A program made the position numbers and the translations under genes. A stretch of 20,198 nucleotides of DNA from Chlorobiales bacterium (lineage in GTDB: Bacteria > Bacteroidota > Chlorobiia > Chlorobiales > Chlorobiaceae): the NCBI GenBank assembly GCA_022360275.1, contig JAKSDC010000151.1:1-20198 (forward strand), read 5' to 3'. Positions 1 through 7,856 of the stretch are shown in pieces. The notes under the pieces are model-generated. The model saw only the letters and a program-made list of their open reading frames with translations. It made no database searches and was not told the origin of the DNA. Within the stretch, counting starts at the first letter, position 1, and every line of letters starts with the position of its first letter.

Positions 1-627
1 CTGGCTCGCCCTTTTTATTTTCCCGAGACGGCTGCCGGAGTCAGCGGCGAACTTTTCGGCGACCGCCCTGGCATTGTTCGTGGCTTTTTCAATCATCGCG
101 GGTTTGACCTCGTTGAGTTTTGTATACAGATACTCGGTGCGAGCCTCGTAGTTTTCCCCTGCTATCGCAACCCCTTTGCTTCCGAGCTCACTGAGCTTTT
201 CCCTTGCTTCTCTTACCAGCTCAATGTTCCCACTGTAGACACTGACCGTCGATCTCCCTGTGTAACGGAACCTGTAACGGCCTGCATCGCCATAACCCTG
301 CGCGTGACGGTCGACAAACGAAGGAGCCGAAACTGAAATCTCTTTTTCAGCAAAACCATTTTTCTTCAGGAAATCTTCAACGACACTGTTTTGCTCATCG
401 AGCGCATCAACAAGAGCAGTAAGATCATCCGCCGCGACCGAAAAGGTAATCGGCCAGATGGCCACATCGGCAATCACTTCCCGTTCAGCCAATCCCTTGA
501 CAACAACCGTACGCTCAAGTGCCTTGAAACGCGTGAAACCCTCGGAAAGGATATATGCCGAAAGAATGAGTCCTGCTGAAAGCAGGGCACCGAGAATAAA
601 GAATTCTGCTGTTCGCTTTTCTTTCAT
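1..627 (-). CDS. SIMPL-domain (DUF541) membrane-anchored protein, partial at left edge
   Basis: An open frame of 209 codons runs from an ATG at 627 down to base 1 and is cut by the window edge, so its C-terminus is missing. The protein starts MKEKRTAEF, followed by one hydrophobic segment at about residues 8-27 (signal anchor or uncleaved signal). Next comes ERTVVVKGLAEREV, the usual first strand of SIMPL/DUF541 domains, and then the alternating strand and helix pattern of that family (residues about 34-209). Family members sit in the periplasm or are exported; their biochemical role is poorly defined, and some are linked to oxidative stress or outer-membrane integrity. The Shine-Dalgarno sequence is weak. 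The gene is divergent from the crotonase-like gene at 924. Family assignment is fairly safe; function is not known. Confidence 0.8.
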   Translation of the reverse strand, partial: MKEKRTAEFFILGALLSAGLILSAYILSEGFTRFKALERTVVVKGLAEREVIADVAIWPITFSVAADDLTALVDALDEQNSVVEDFLKKNGFAEKEISVSAPSFVDRHAQGYGDAGRYRFRYTGRSTVSVYSGNIELVREAREKLSELGSKGVAIAGENYEARTEYLYTKLNEVKPAMIEKATNNARAVAEKFAADSGSRLGKIKRASQ

Positions 628-923
628 GACAGAAAAAGTTGAAGGGTTAGTAACTGGAAGTTATAAAAATCCATCACTTTCTCTTTCCTGCCGCTGAATT
701 CGGGCCCCCGTCCGACAATGCAAAGACTCAACAAAACTCATGGCCTTCTCCGTCAGTCTGCTGAGAAACCGGGCATATCATCCATGAAAACGCCGAAGCG
801 ACCGGTTGAACTCGGCCTCGACGACTTGCTTGTCGGAAAAGATTGCAGAGAAGAGTTGTTATGTTGAATATATTCCAAGAGAGCCTTCTATCGAAAATAC
901 CATTTCAATCTGGGGAAACTGAC
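628..923. other. Divergent intergenic region with no clear gene
   Basis: These roughly 300 bases separate the minus-strand SIMPL gene from the plus-strand crotonase gene and should hold both promoters, but I see no convincing -35/-10 pair. A 49-codon plus-strand frame at 718-867 has no recognisable product and no good ribosome site. The crotonase frame stays open upstream to 843, with an alternative ATG at 861, so part of this region could be its N-terminus. Confidence 0.4.
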
Positions 924-1727
924 ATGCCGGACACACAAAGCTCCCGGGAAACCGTAATCATCAAAAAAGATGAGCATGGTATAGGGCATATCACCATTAA
1001 CAGGCCGAAAGCATACAATGCCTTGTCCTTCAAATGCATGGAAGATTTGATCACGGCATTCGAAACCCTGTCTGCTGATTCATTTGTCAAGGTTATTATT
1101 CTGGCAGGCTCAGGAAAAGGCTTTTGCGCCGGTCACGATTTAAAGGAGATACGGAGTAATTCAGATCAGGCTTTTCACGAGAAAATTTTTGATCGCTGTA
1201 CCCGATTGATGTTGTCAATTACTCGTTCACCCAAACCTGTGATAGCAAAAGTGCATGGTATTGCCACCGCTGCCGGGTGCCAGCTTGTTGCGAGCTGTGA
1301 TTTAGCTGTCGCAGAAAACAATGCCGGATTTGGAACGCCTGGAGTTAATATCGGCTTGTTTTGTTCAACACCTATGGTGGCATTATCCCGAAATGTATCG
1401 AGTAAACATGCAATGGAAATGTTGTTATCGGGTGACCTGATCCCGGCCCAAAGGGCCTACGAGATAGGGCTCGTTAACCAGGTAGTGCCTTTCGAACAAC
1501 TTGACCGTGCGACATATGATCTGGCGATAAAAATAGCCTCGAAATCGCTGCTTGCCGTTACGATCGGGAAAAGAGCATTTTATGAGCAGATTGGCAAGGA
1601 TTTGGATGAAGCATATCGATACTGTAGTCAGGTGATGGTAGAGAACTTGAAGACCCGGGACGCAAAAGAAGGCATCGATGCATTTATGGAAAAACGTCCC
1701 CCCGTATGGTGTGGTGGCGATTATTGA
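924..1727 (+). CDS. ECHDC3-like enoyl-CoA hydratase/isomerase (crotonase) family protein
   Basis: From the ATG at 924 the protein has 267 residues, the usual crotonase length. ITINRPKAYNALS near the N-terminus, FCAGHDLKEI (first oxyanion-hole region) and HGIATAAGCQLVASCDLA (second) are crotonase hallmarks. The C-terminal MVENLKTRDAKEGIDAFMEKRPPVW matches the ECHDC3 subgroup. At the two positions holding catalytic glutamates in true hydratases this protein has Gln (GCQL instead of GCEL) and Gly (TPGVN instead of xPEI), so ordinary enoyl-CoA hydration is doubtful; the acyl-CoA pocket and oxyanion hole look intact. The start at 924 is preferred because GGGG at 912-916 lies at Shine-Dalgarno distance; 861 (ATG) and 843 (TTG) are alternatives in the same frame. 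The amidoligase gene starts 31 bases downstream on the same strand. The true substrate is unknown. Confidence 0.88.
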   Translation: MPDTQSSRETVIIKKDEHGIGHITINRPKAYNALSFKCMEDLITAFETLSADSFVKVIILAGSGKGFCAGHDLKEIRSNSDQAFHEKIFDRCTRLMLSITRSPKPVIAKVHGIATAAGCQLVASCDLAVAENNAGFGTPGVNIGLFCSTPMVALSRNVSSKHAMEMLLSGDLIPAQRAYEIGLVNQVVPFEQLDRATYDLAIKIASKSLLAVTIGKRAFYEQIGKDLDEAYRYCSQVMVENLKTRDAKEGIDAFMEKRPPVWCGGDY

Positions 1728-1758
1728 GATTTTCACAGAGAGACACCTTATACTATCT

Positions 1759-3198
1759 ATGGGCAGTGATATCGGGCGAAGTTTTTTCAGTGAAAGGGAC
1801 TTTCGTCAGTTCCGGGAAAATCCGAGAAAAGAAACAAAAATTCTGATGGACTGGTTTTCTTCGGATGTTTTCAAGAAATCCGGTGAAATGTGCGGTTTTG
1901 AGCTTGAAGGCTGGCTGGTAAACAAAAACTATACCCCGGCTCCCCGAAACGAGGAATTTCTCGAGAAGGTCAACAGTAATCTCGTGGTGCCTGAGCTGTC
2001 GAAATATAATTTTGAGATAAATACCAATCCCCACCCGCTTGATAAAAACCTTCCGGGTTATTTGCAGCAAGAACTTGCAAAAACCTGGGAGTCCTGTGTT
2101 TTCAATGCTGAAACCATGGGCTGCAAAACACTTATGATAGGGATTCTTCCGACGATCGAGGACAAAATGCTTACGCTGGAACATATTTCTCCCCTGCAAC
2201 GATACGCGGCGCTGAATCGCGAGATACTCCGTTCAAGAAAACGCAAACCGCTGAACATCCGTATCGAAGGAGAGCGGGAAACACTTCATGTCACACACCA
2301 CGATGTCATGGCTGAAGCAGCAGCGACATCCCTCCAGATACACCTGCAGGTTTCTCCGGATACCGCTGCCCGTCAATACAACATAGCCCAGGTCCTGTCG
2401 GCCCCAATGGTTGCCCTTACTGCAAACGCCCCCTTTCTTTTCGGCAAAGAACTCTGGAATGAAACCAGGATACCGCTGTTCGAACAGGCGGTTAAACTGC
2501 CCTCTTTCCGCGACAAAACCGGGAGGGTTGTTTCAAGGGTAACATTCGGAAGCGGTTATGTACGTCATTCTCTGCGGGAAATATTTCTTGAAAATCTTGA
2601 CGGTTTTCCCGTACTTCTCCCCGAAACGTTCACCGAAGATTTCAACTGGCTCAATCATCTGAGGCTTCATAACGGTACCATCTGGAGATGGAACCGCCCT
2701 TTGATAGGGCTGAGTGCGTCCGGAACACCGCACCTGAGAATCGAACACCGTGTCCCCTCTGCAGGCCCCTCTCTTCCGGATATCGCAGCGAATATTCTCT
2801 TTTTCTACGGGGCTATGTGCTATTTGTTCGAAAGAAAAATCCCGCCTGAACGGGAAATAGCATTTGAAGATGCGAGAAAGAACTTTTATCTGGCGGCAAA
2901 AGAGGGACTCGATGCCCGAATCGTATGGAGAGGGAGAAAACGTATTTCCGTCAGGGAAATTCTGCTGGAAGAACTTCTCGCGGGAGCAGGACGCTGTTTA
3001 CAGAAAAAAGGCATTGATTCAGAACAGATACGGTATAATTTTGAGGAAATACTTCAACACCGGGTAACAACCGGCAAAACAGGTGCTGCCTGGCAAAAGG
3101 CGTATATCCGGCGTCACGGTCCGCAGTTTCAGGAGATGACCCATGCCTACCATGAGAACCAGAATAAACAGATACCCGTACACACATGGAAAATCTAA
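1759..3198 (+). CDS. Glutamate-cysteine ligase family 2 (GCS2/YbdK-like) carboxylate-amine ligase
   Basis: From the ATG at 1759 the product is 479 residues. GFELEGWL (residues about 46-53, with Glu48 and Glu50) and YNFEINTNPHPL (Glu86) are the metal- and glutamate-binding motifs of the glutamine-synthetase-like amidoligase fold. ATSLQIHLQV and HLRIEHRVPSAGP further on match the conserved strands of the GCS2 family. Such enzymes use ATP to join the gamma-carboxylate of glutamate, or a related acid, to an amine; the substrate pair here cannot be read from sequence. An in-frame ATG at 1678 lies inside the preceding gene and would add a 27-residue extension that does not look like protein, so 1759 is preferred, although its ribosome site is weak. 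The gene ends inside the start of the zinc-hydrolase gene, indicating translational coupling. Real glutathione synthesis is not implied. Confidence 0.82.
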   Translation: MGSDIGRSFFSERDFRQFRENPRKETKILMDWFSSDVFKKSGEMCGFELEGWLVNKNYTPAPRNEEFLEKVNSNLVVPELSKYNFEINTNPHPLDKNLPGYLQQELAKTWESCVFNAETMGCKTLMIGILPTIEDKMLTLEHISPLQRYAALNREILRSRKRKPLNIRIEGERETLHVTHHDVMAEAAATSLQIHLQVSPDTAARQYNIAQVLSAPMVALTANAPFLFGKELWNETRIPLFEQAVKLPSFRDKTGRVVSRVTFGSGYVRHSLREIFLENLDGFPVLLPETFTEDFNWLNHLRLHNGTIWRWNRPLIGLSASGTPHLRIEHRVPSAGPSLPDIAANILFFYGAMCYLFERKIPPEREIAFEDARKNFYLAAKEGLDARIVWRGRKRISVREILLEELLAGAGRCLQKKGIDSEQIRYNFEEILQHRVTTGKTGAAWQKAYIRRHGPQFQEMTHAYHENQNKQIPVHTWKI

Positions 3199-4232
3199 AC
3201 GCAGCAACAGTATCACCGCAACTTCATCTTTACAATGCTATTCCTGAATATCTCGCCGACATCCCGGTCGAAAAGATAGATTCGATTCTTCCCGGCCCGT
3301 CCCTTATTTTTATCGAAGGTAATGTCACTCCTCCGATATTCATCTCGGTACTGCTGCATGGCAATGAAACAACAGGCTTTGTTGCCATCCAACATCTCAT
3401 CAAGGAATTTGACCTTGCCTCCAGGCCGGCACCGAGAGAGATCATTCTGTTTATCGGCAACATTGCCGCAGCCAAAAAAGGGGTTCGCCGGCTCGACAAC
3501 GAACCCGACTACAATCGTATCTGGAACGGAGACATCCTTCCGGAACACCGTCTTGCCAAAGCTGTTCTTGAAAAGCTTTCGAAACAGCAGCTGTACGCGG
3601 CTATCGATATACATAACAACACAGGCAAAAACCCTCATTACGCCTGTATCAACAAAACCGACCGTTCGTTTATTCATTTGGCCCGCAGATTCAGCAAAAC
3701 AATCGTTTACTTTACCGAACCTCATGAGGTTATCTCAATGGCCCTCTCTCGCCATTGCCCATCAGTTACTCTTGAATGCGGTTTTTCGGGTGAAGCCGGG
3801 GGACTCAACCATGTTTACAACTACCTTGTCCAATGCCTGACAATGCCGGCTGAAGAGCTTTTCAGTCCGCCGTCGAACAAACATAATGACATTTATCACA
3901 CTATCGCGAAAATAACCGTTCCCGACAATTCGCATCTCGGATTTGGCAGCTGTGAGCGGGATGTCGATATGTGCTTCCGGGATGATCTTGAAGAACTTAA
4001 CTTCAGTGAAGTACCTGCCGGAACAAAACTCGGTATTTCAGGAAAAAACAGTTTTTGCCTTCGGGCAGTAGACAACGACAACAAGGACATAACCGGAGAA
4101 TATTTCCGTCTTGACCATAATGACATTGTAACCAGAAAACAACTGATCCCCTCAATGTTCACAAAAAACGAAACCATTATTCATCAGGACTGTTTCGGTT
4201 ACATCATGGAACCGTATCCCATCGGGGAATGA
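3186..4232 (+). CDS. AstE/AspA-type zinc-dependent deacylase/carboxypeptidase (M14-like)
   Basis: This 348-residue protein has the features of the succinylglutamate desuccinylase/aspartoacylase family: LLHGNETTG (zinc ligands His58 and Glu61), the RR at 101-102 and DYNR at 108-111 for carboxylate binding, DIHNNTG (third zinc ligand His143) and LECGFSGE (catalytic Glu197). The C-terminal part beyond about residue 240 forms the small beta-rich domain typical of aspartoacylases. Family members hydrolyse N-acyl-amino acids or amide-linked glutamate or aspartate. The ATG at 3186 lies 13 bases before the end of the amidoligase gene, so the two are almost certainly made together; a ligase and a matching amide hydrolase is the obvious reading, but the substrate is an inference. 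There is no signal peptide, so a cytoplasmic enzyme is expected. Confidence 0.85.
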   Translation: MENLNAATVSPQLHLYNAIPEYLADIPVEKIDSILPGPSLIFIEGNVTPPIFISVLLHGNETTGFVAIQHLIKEFDLASRPAPREIILFIGNIAAAKKGVRRLDNEPDYNRIWNGDILPEHRLAKAVLEKLSKQQLYAAIDIHNNTGKNPHYACINKTDRSFIHLARRFSKTIVYFTEPHEVISMALSRHCPSVTLECGFSGEAGGLNHVYNYLVQCLTMPAEELFSPPSNKHNDIYHTIAKITVPDNSHLGFGSCERDVDMCFRDDLEELNFSEVPAGTKLGISGKNSFCLRAVDNDNKDITGEYFRLDHNDIVTRKQLIPSMFTKNETIIHQDCFGYIMEPYPIGE

Positions 4233-4262
4233 CCAGTGAATAGTTACCCTGGCTATCCAAGC

Positions 4263-4297
4263 CTTTTGCCTTTTAACTTTTCACTTTTGCCTTTGTC
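4263..4297. repeat. 7-base tandem repeat (CTTTTNN)n over the end of a gene
   Basis: Five consecutive heptamers are visible: CTTTTGC (4263), CTTTTAA (4270), CTTTTCA (4277), CTTTTGC (4284) and the decayed CTTTGTC (4291). On the minus strand these contain the stop codon (4273-4275) and the last eight or so codons of the glycosyltransferase, giving the lysine-rich tail KTKAKVKS. Just upstream (4243-4258) are GTTACCCT and GGCTATCC, resembling the 8-base units found at 9339-9394. Confidence 0.75.
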
Positions 4298-5409
4298 TTT
4301 ATAATCTCCCCGTACCGTTCGATAAGGGCTCCGTTAATCACCGGCCAGGACATTTGCTGGGCAAATGCCAATCCGTTTTGCCTTTTCTCTTTGTACAGTT
4401 CCCTGTCCCGGATCAGTTGCATACAGAAATCGAAAAACTGTTCATGGTTACCCGCTTCGGCAATAAATCCACCATCGGAACGCCGAACAAGCTCCTGACA
4501 TCCCCCGGCATCGGAGACAACTGCAGGAAGTCCCGATGATAAACCTTCCAATACGACGTTCCCGAACGCTTCGGTTGTGGAAGGGAACAGAAAAAGGTCA
4601 CTGCTTGCATATGCCCGGGTCAAATCGGTGCCGACAAGATATCCGGGGAAAACGGCATCGGGCATCCGGCGGCGGAGTTCCCCCTCTTCAGGACCGGAGC
4701 CGATCATGACAAACAGCACATCATCGGCAAGATCGCTCCTGCAGAAACTGTCATACACCTGCATGACTATGCGGATATCCTTGTACCACACAAATCTCCC
4801 GGCATAGGCAATAACAGATCTCCTCCCGACCCCCCAAAACGCCCGCAAGGAATCCGATCTGCGCGCAGGGTTGAACAGCTCTCTGTCAATACCCCGCCCC
4901 CATACCTCGACATTCCGCATTCCCTTGGATTGAAGTCTGGTTTTCATTTTGTGCGTCGGGGCAAACAATGCATCACAGGCATTGTAGACTGCCCGCAGGT
5001 ATTTCCAGACAAGGTTTTCGGCAAACCCGAGCCGGTAGTAGCCAAGATAGGAAGGAAAATCAGTATGGTAAATACTGACAACAGGCAGGCCGCGTTTCTT
5101 TGCATACTTGAGGAACCGGTTTCCGATAATGTCCGGAGTCGAGATATGCACAACATCCGGGCCGAAAGCGTCCAGTTGTTTTTCTGTAGATGCGGTATAA
5201 AAACCCAGCTTGTAATCGGGATAGAGCGGTATGGGAATCGAAGGCATAACGGTTACCTTTCCCGGGTGTTCATCGCTCTGGCAGACATCCGGCGACCAGA
5301 CAATCACTTCGTGCCCGGCTTTCAGGAAAGAGGCAACGAGCTGATACATGGTTCGAACAGCCCCATCCTTATCCTTTACATATGTCCCGGCGTAGAACGC
5401 TATTTTCAT
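4273..5409 (-). CDS. Glycosyltransferase family 4 (GT-B fold)
   Basis: The 378-residue product shows a GT4 layout. The N-terminal Rossmann domain begins MKIAFYAGTYVKDKDGAVRT with the acceptor-side loop. VWGRGIDRELF lies at about 169-179. The donor domain has the AYAGRFVWYKD strand at 201-211 and a E-x7-E motif, TEAFGNVVLEGLSSGLP (Glu280 and Glu288), binding the nucleotide-sugar. The order and the GRGID motif resemble MgtA/SqdX-type alpha-glycosyltransferases that sugar-modify lipids (GDP-mannose or UDP-sulfoquinovose donors), but donor and acceptor cannot be assigned from sequence. It has no signal peptide and is probably membrane-associated on the cytoplasmic side. The C-terminus and stop lie in a 7-base tandem repeat, so its length may vary between strains. 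It is convergent with the zinc-hydrolase gene and lies downstream of ybaK on the same strand. Confidence 0.87.
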   Translation of the reverse strand: MKIAFYAGTYVKDKDGAVRTMYQLVASFLKAGHEVIVWSPDVCQSDEHPGKVTVMPSIPIPLYPDYKLGFYTASTEKQLDAFGPDVVHISTPDIIGNRFLKYAKKRGLPVVSIYHTDFPSYLGYYRLGFAENLVWKYLRAVYNACDALFAPTHKMKTRLQSKGMRNVEVWGRGIDRELFNPARRSDSLRAFWGVGRRSVIAYAGRFVWYKDIRIVMQVYDSFCRSDLADDVLFVMIGSGPEEGELRRRMPDAVFPGYLVGTDLTRAYASSDLFLFPSTTEAFGNVVLEGLSSGLPAVVSDAGGCQELVRRSDGGFIAEAGNHEQFFDFCMQLIRDRELYKEKRQNGLAFAQQMSWPVINGALIERYGEIIKTKAKVKS

Positions 5410-5562
5410 ACCCTTTGTACAACATCATACGTTTCATGTCTCTGCGACCGGTCATACAACTTCTCTCCGGCAGGTGTAAAAACCTGCGGGAAACCTTGAC
5501 TCGCAACGCTTTGCCGACAAAGGTAACATTTCCAAGGTAAAAACCCGCGCCTCGTCAAAAAC

Positions 5563-6024
5563 TCAAACCGACATTTTTACCACCAGAGGTTTGACAAGAC
5601 GCTCGAAATCCGCATATGAAAGCCTGAGAAGTTCATTGTGATTACCGGCATTGAATACAATCTCCTCATCCTCGGCAAGCTCTTCTGCAACATAGGTTTT
5701 CATACCGTAAAGATTACCGAAAGGCGGCATGGCACCGACTTCACAACCGGGAAACATGTCGGCGAAATCTTCTTCAGCAGCAAGCTCTACACTCCTTGTG
5801 CCGGCAGCTTCTTTGAGCTTGTCAAAATCAAGCTTGTTCGAGGCCGGTAACACTGCCATGGCCAGTTTGCCCTCGATGATCACCATAACGGTTTTCGCAA
5901 GCTCCTTTCCGGGAACATGCGCTGCAGCGGCGATTTCCTGTGCGGTATAGGCGGGAGAATGGCTGATAATGAAGTACCTGATGTGGTGACTGTCAAGAAA
6001 CTCCCTGATTTTGCGTATCGGCAT
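5563..6024 (-). CDS. YbaK/EbsC-family aminoacyl-tRNA deacylase (prolyl-tRNA-editing domain)
   Basis: From the ATG at 6022-6024 the product is 153 residues, the normal size of a free-standing YbaK/ProXp editing domain. The HSPAYTAQEIAAAAHVPGKELAKTV stretch holds the conserved lysine (Lys44), and AVLPASNKLDFDKL and GCEVGAMPPFGNLYG are also family hallmarks. These proteins hydrolyse mis-acylated tRNAs in trans. The start is decided by a strong Shine-Dalgarno AGGGAGG at 6031-6037, six bases ahead; a 13-codon upstream extension of the same frame to 6063 is not supported. It is transcribed away from the beta-barrel gene's terminator, with about 150 bases before the glycosyltransferase start. The tRNA specificity (Cys-Pro, Ala-Pro or other) is not readable. 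Confidence 0.88.
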   Translation of the reverse strand: MPIRKIREFLDSHHIRYFIISHSPAYTAQEIAAAAHVPGKELAKTVMVIIEGKLAMAVLPASNKLDFDKLKEAAGTRSVELAAEEDFADMFPGCEVGAMPPFGNLYGMKTYVAEELAEDEEIVFNAGNHNELLRLSYADFERLVKPLVVKMSV

Positions 6025-6205
6025 AATAATCCTCCCTTGACGTTTGATTAATGCTTCCCTCAATCCGAAATCACCCTTATTTTTACCGGACGAACTCTAA
6101 CAATGCGAACGGAGGCAAGCACGTAGTTGCAGAATTCAAATGTCTTGGCTAACAATTTATGTGTACTCACAGAATAAAACCTAAGCAAACAGGATAAAAA
6201 GGAAT

Positions 6206-6233
6206 AAAAAGAGGCAGCGGAAACCGCTGCCTC
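6206..6233 (-). terminator. Rho-independent terminator of the outer-membrane protein gene
   Basis: A perfect 10-bp stem, GAGGCAGCGG (6211-6220) with CCGCTGCCTC (6224-6233) around an AAA loop, is followed on the minus strand by TTTTTATTCC and another T run. It lies 30 bases past the stop of the beta-barrel gene. Confidence 0.9.
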
Positions 6234-6263
6234 AACAAACCATATAGCTTCCAATGTATGGTC

Positions 6264-6866
6264 TTACAGACCGACTCTGACACCTGCCATGATGTTGTTG
6301 CTGGCTATTGAGAGATCATCCACGCCGCCAAAGTTAACGTCCGTGGTTGCGAAATAGCGGTACCCTATATCAAGCTTGACGTTGGGAGTTGCATCAATGC
6401 CGACACCTGCGCCGAACTGGTAAGCAAACACACCATCACTTTCGCTGTCACCATCTCTACTGACATCCACACTGGCGTAACCGAGCCCCGCCATAACATA
6501 TGGTTCCAACGGAGAAACGCTCATGCCAAAATCGATATAACCGTTGGCCATGAAAGAAAGAATGGATAAATCAGCATCTGGATCAGGGTCATCCCAAACA
6601 GCGTCAACCTTATTTTCCTGATAGCCGACAGCGGCTTCCAGACGGTACATCCCTCCATCGAGACCAACCGCGCCATTGACAGCATAACCGGTTTTGTATT
6701 CAAACGCTTCTTTAATTGTGACGCCGCCATCCTCAATATCGGAATCACTGAGAAATGCAACACCGGCAGAAGCACTTACATAGGGGTTTGCTGCCGCCTG
6801 CGCAATCGGAGCCGATGCAAAAAATACGAGTGCAGCAGCAACCATACTTACGAATGTCTTTTTCAT
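6264..6866 (-). CDS. Outer-membrane beta-barrel (porin-like) protein
   Basis: From the ATG at 6864-6866 the protein is 200 residues. It begins with a classic signal peptide, MKKTFVSMVAAALVFF then ASAPIAQA, with likely cleavage after AQA. The mature part alternates hydrophobic residues in short strands (YVSASAGVAFLSDSD, GYAVNGAVGLDGGMYRLEAAVGYQ, VMAGLGYASVDVS, AYQFGAGVGIDATPNVKLDIGYRYF, NIMAGVRVGL), as in small eight-stranded barrels of the OmpX/Opa/OMP_b-brl group. Acidic Asp/Glu-rich loops (DDPDPDAD, SRDGDSESDG) may bind cations. The start is fixed by the signal peptide and by GGAG a few bases upstream; a longer frame to 6956 would place 30 residues before the signal. It has its own promoter and terminator, so it is probably monocistronic. 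The role (channel, adhesin or structural) cannot be told. Confidence 0.85.
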   Translation of the reverse strand: MKKTFVSMVAAALVFFASAPIAQAAANPYVSASAGVAFLSDSDIEDGGVTIKEAFEYKTGYAVNGAVGLDGGMYRLEAAVGYQENKVDAVWDDPDPDADLSILSFMANGYIDFGMSVSPLEPYVMAGLGYASVDVSRDGDSESDGVFAYQFGAGVGIDATPNVKLDIGYRYFATTDVNFGGVDDLSIASNNIMAGVRVGL

Positions 6867-6927
6867 AGTAATTTCTCCGTTTGATTGAACAATAACATCC
6901 GGAACATACACATGCCCCTTATCGAAG

Positions 6928-6956
6928 ATATTACTGAAAAAAGGCTCTAAATTCAA
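6928..6956 (-). promoter_or_regulatory. Probable sigma70-type promoter for the outer-membrane protein gene
   Basis: On the minus strand TTGAAT (6951-6956) and TAATAT (6928-6933) are separated by exactly 17 bases, each matching the -35 and -10 consensus at four of six positions. The start codon follows about 60 bases downstream. The -35 box overlaps the stop codon of the patatin gene, which ends at 6953. Confidence 0.4.
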
Positions 6957-7759
6957 GACTTTGTTTCTTCCAAAAGCCGCTTAAGCAGGGGCAGCGCATC
7001 ACGGTAACCCACGTCGATAAGCTCCGACACCTGGCGGGTGTCGACAAGACTGAAATTGCCAAGATCGAGAACAATCTTCAGATCCGCCTCCTCGGTCTGT
7101 ATTGCAGTTGTTGTTTCCAGCGTGCTGTAAAATGCATTAAGAAGCAGATCAATCATGTTGCCAGGTTTCCTGAAAATGTAGCAATCCATCAGGTCTACGC
7201 AAACAACCGGCCGCATTCCCAGTTCAAGCAGGGGAGAGACAGGAACGTTTTCCATCAACACGCCGTCAACCAGCATGCGTCCATCGATCTCAACAGGCTT
7301 GTACACAGCAGGGATGGAGGAGCTGGCCATCACTGCCTCGGCAACGTCCCCTTTTTTCAGAACGATCTTCTCACCGCTCCCGATATCGGTTGCAACGATG
7401 GCAAGCGGAACAGGAGATTCCTCGATCCTCCTTTTTCCCAACAAATCCCTGACAATACCTCCAAATTTTTCATTGGAAAGCAGCCCGAACCCTGAAAGTG
7501 TCAGCCCGCTGAGACCAAACCAGTCAAGTTCCAGAGCAATGCTCTCGATCTCACGCCAGCCCAGGCCGAAAGCATGAAGTGAGGCGATAAACGATCCGAT
7601 ACTCGTGCCCGCTAACGCCGTTGTCCTTATAGCAAGCTCATCAAGAGCCCGCAACACCCCCACATGTGCCGCCCCGAGCACCGCACCGCCCCCCAGGGCA
7701 AGTCCGATTGACAGAGCTTCATCCCGATTGATCTCGCGTTCTTGCGGCTTTTGCTTCAT
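6953..7759 (-). CDS. Patatin-like phospholipase (RssA-like)
   Basis: The product of 268 residues has the full patatin signature: GLALGGGAVLGAAHVG (oxyanion loop, residues 19-34), GTSIGS (nucleophile Ser53 in GxSxG), the ASSSIPAVYKPVEIDG strand, and DGV with catalytic Asp165 where DG[GA] is usual. Patatins are Ser-Asp lipid acyl hydrolases; bacterial short forms like this are cytoplasmic or peripheral and mostly uncharacterised. Starting at ATG 7759 puts GGGA nine bases upstream. The frame continues open to an ATG at 7825, whose AGGGA abuts the start codon, so a 290-residue form remains possible. It lies just after the aldehyde dehydrogenase gene on the same strand, so co-transcription is likely. 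Confidence 0.87.
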   Translation of the reverse strand: MKQKPQEREINRDEALSIGLALGGGAVLGAAHVGVLRALDELAIRTTALAGTSIGSFIASLHAFGLGWREIESIALELDWFGLSGLTLSGFGLLSNEKFGGIVRDLLGKRRIEESPVPLAIVATDIGSGEKIVLKKGDVAEAVMASSSIPAVYKPVEIDGRMLVDGVLMENVPVSPLLELGMRPVVCVDLMDCYIFRKPGNMIDLLLNAFYSTLETTTAIQTEEADLKIVLDLGNFSLVDTRQVSELIDVGYRDALPLLKRLLEETKS

Positions 7760-7856
7760 ATCGCTTTGTCCCAATGGGTTTCCATGGATATTCGAGCTTG
7801 CCTGCTCACACCTTTTCCGCACCATTCCCTGTGCTGCTTTTGACTTCAGAAAAACA

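Noticed and set aside
718..867. 49-codon plus-strand frame before the crotonase gene (MQRLNKTHGLLRQ...)
   Set aside because: No recognisable motif, no clear ribosome site, and it overlaps possible upstream starts of the crotonase frame; the opposite strand also has short open frames here.
5470..5487. Inverted repeat GCAGGT-gtaaaa-ACCTGC between ybaK and the glycosyltransferase gene
   Set aside because: The stem is only six base pairs and no T run follows on the minus strand, so it is not a convincing terminator; it may be chance.
4930..5499. 189-codon frame antisense to the glycosyltransferase
   Set aside because: It lies opposite a gene with full GT4 motifs, has no family features, and is explained by codon bias of the real gene.
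7760..7825. 22-codon N-terminal extension of the patatin protein
   Set aside because: The purine-rich AGGGA abuts the ATG at 7825 too closely, and the added residues do not resemble the family; kept only as an alternative start.
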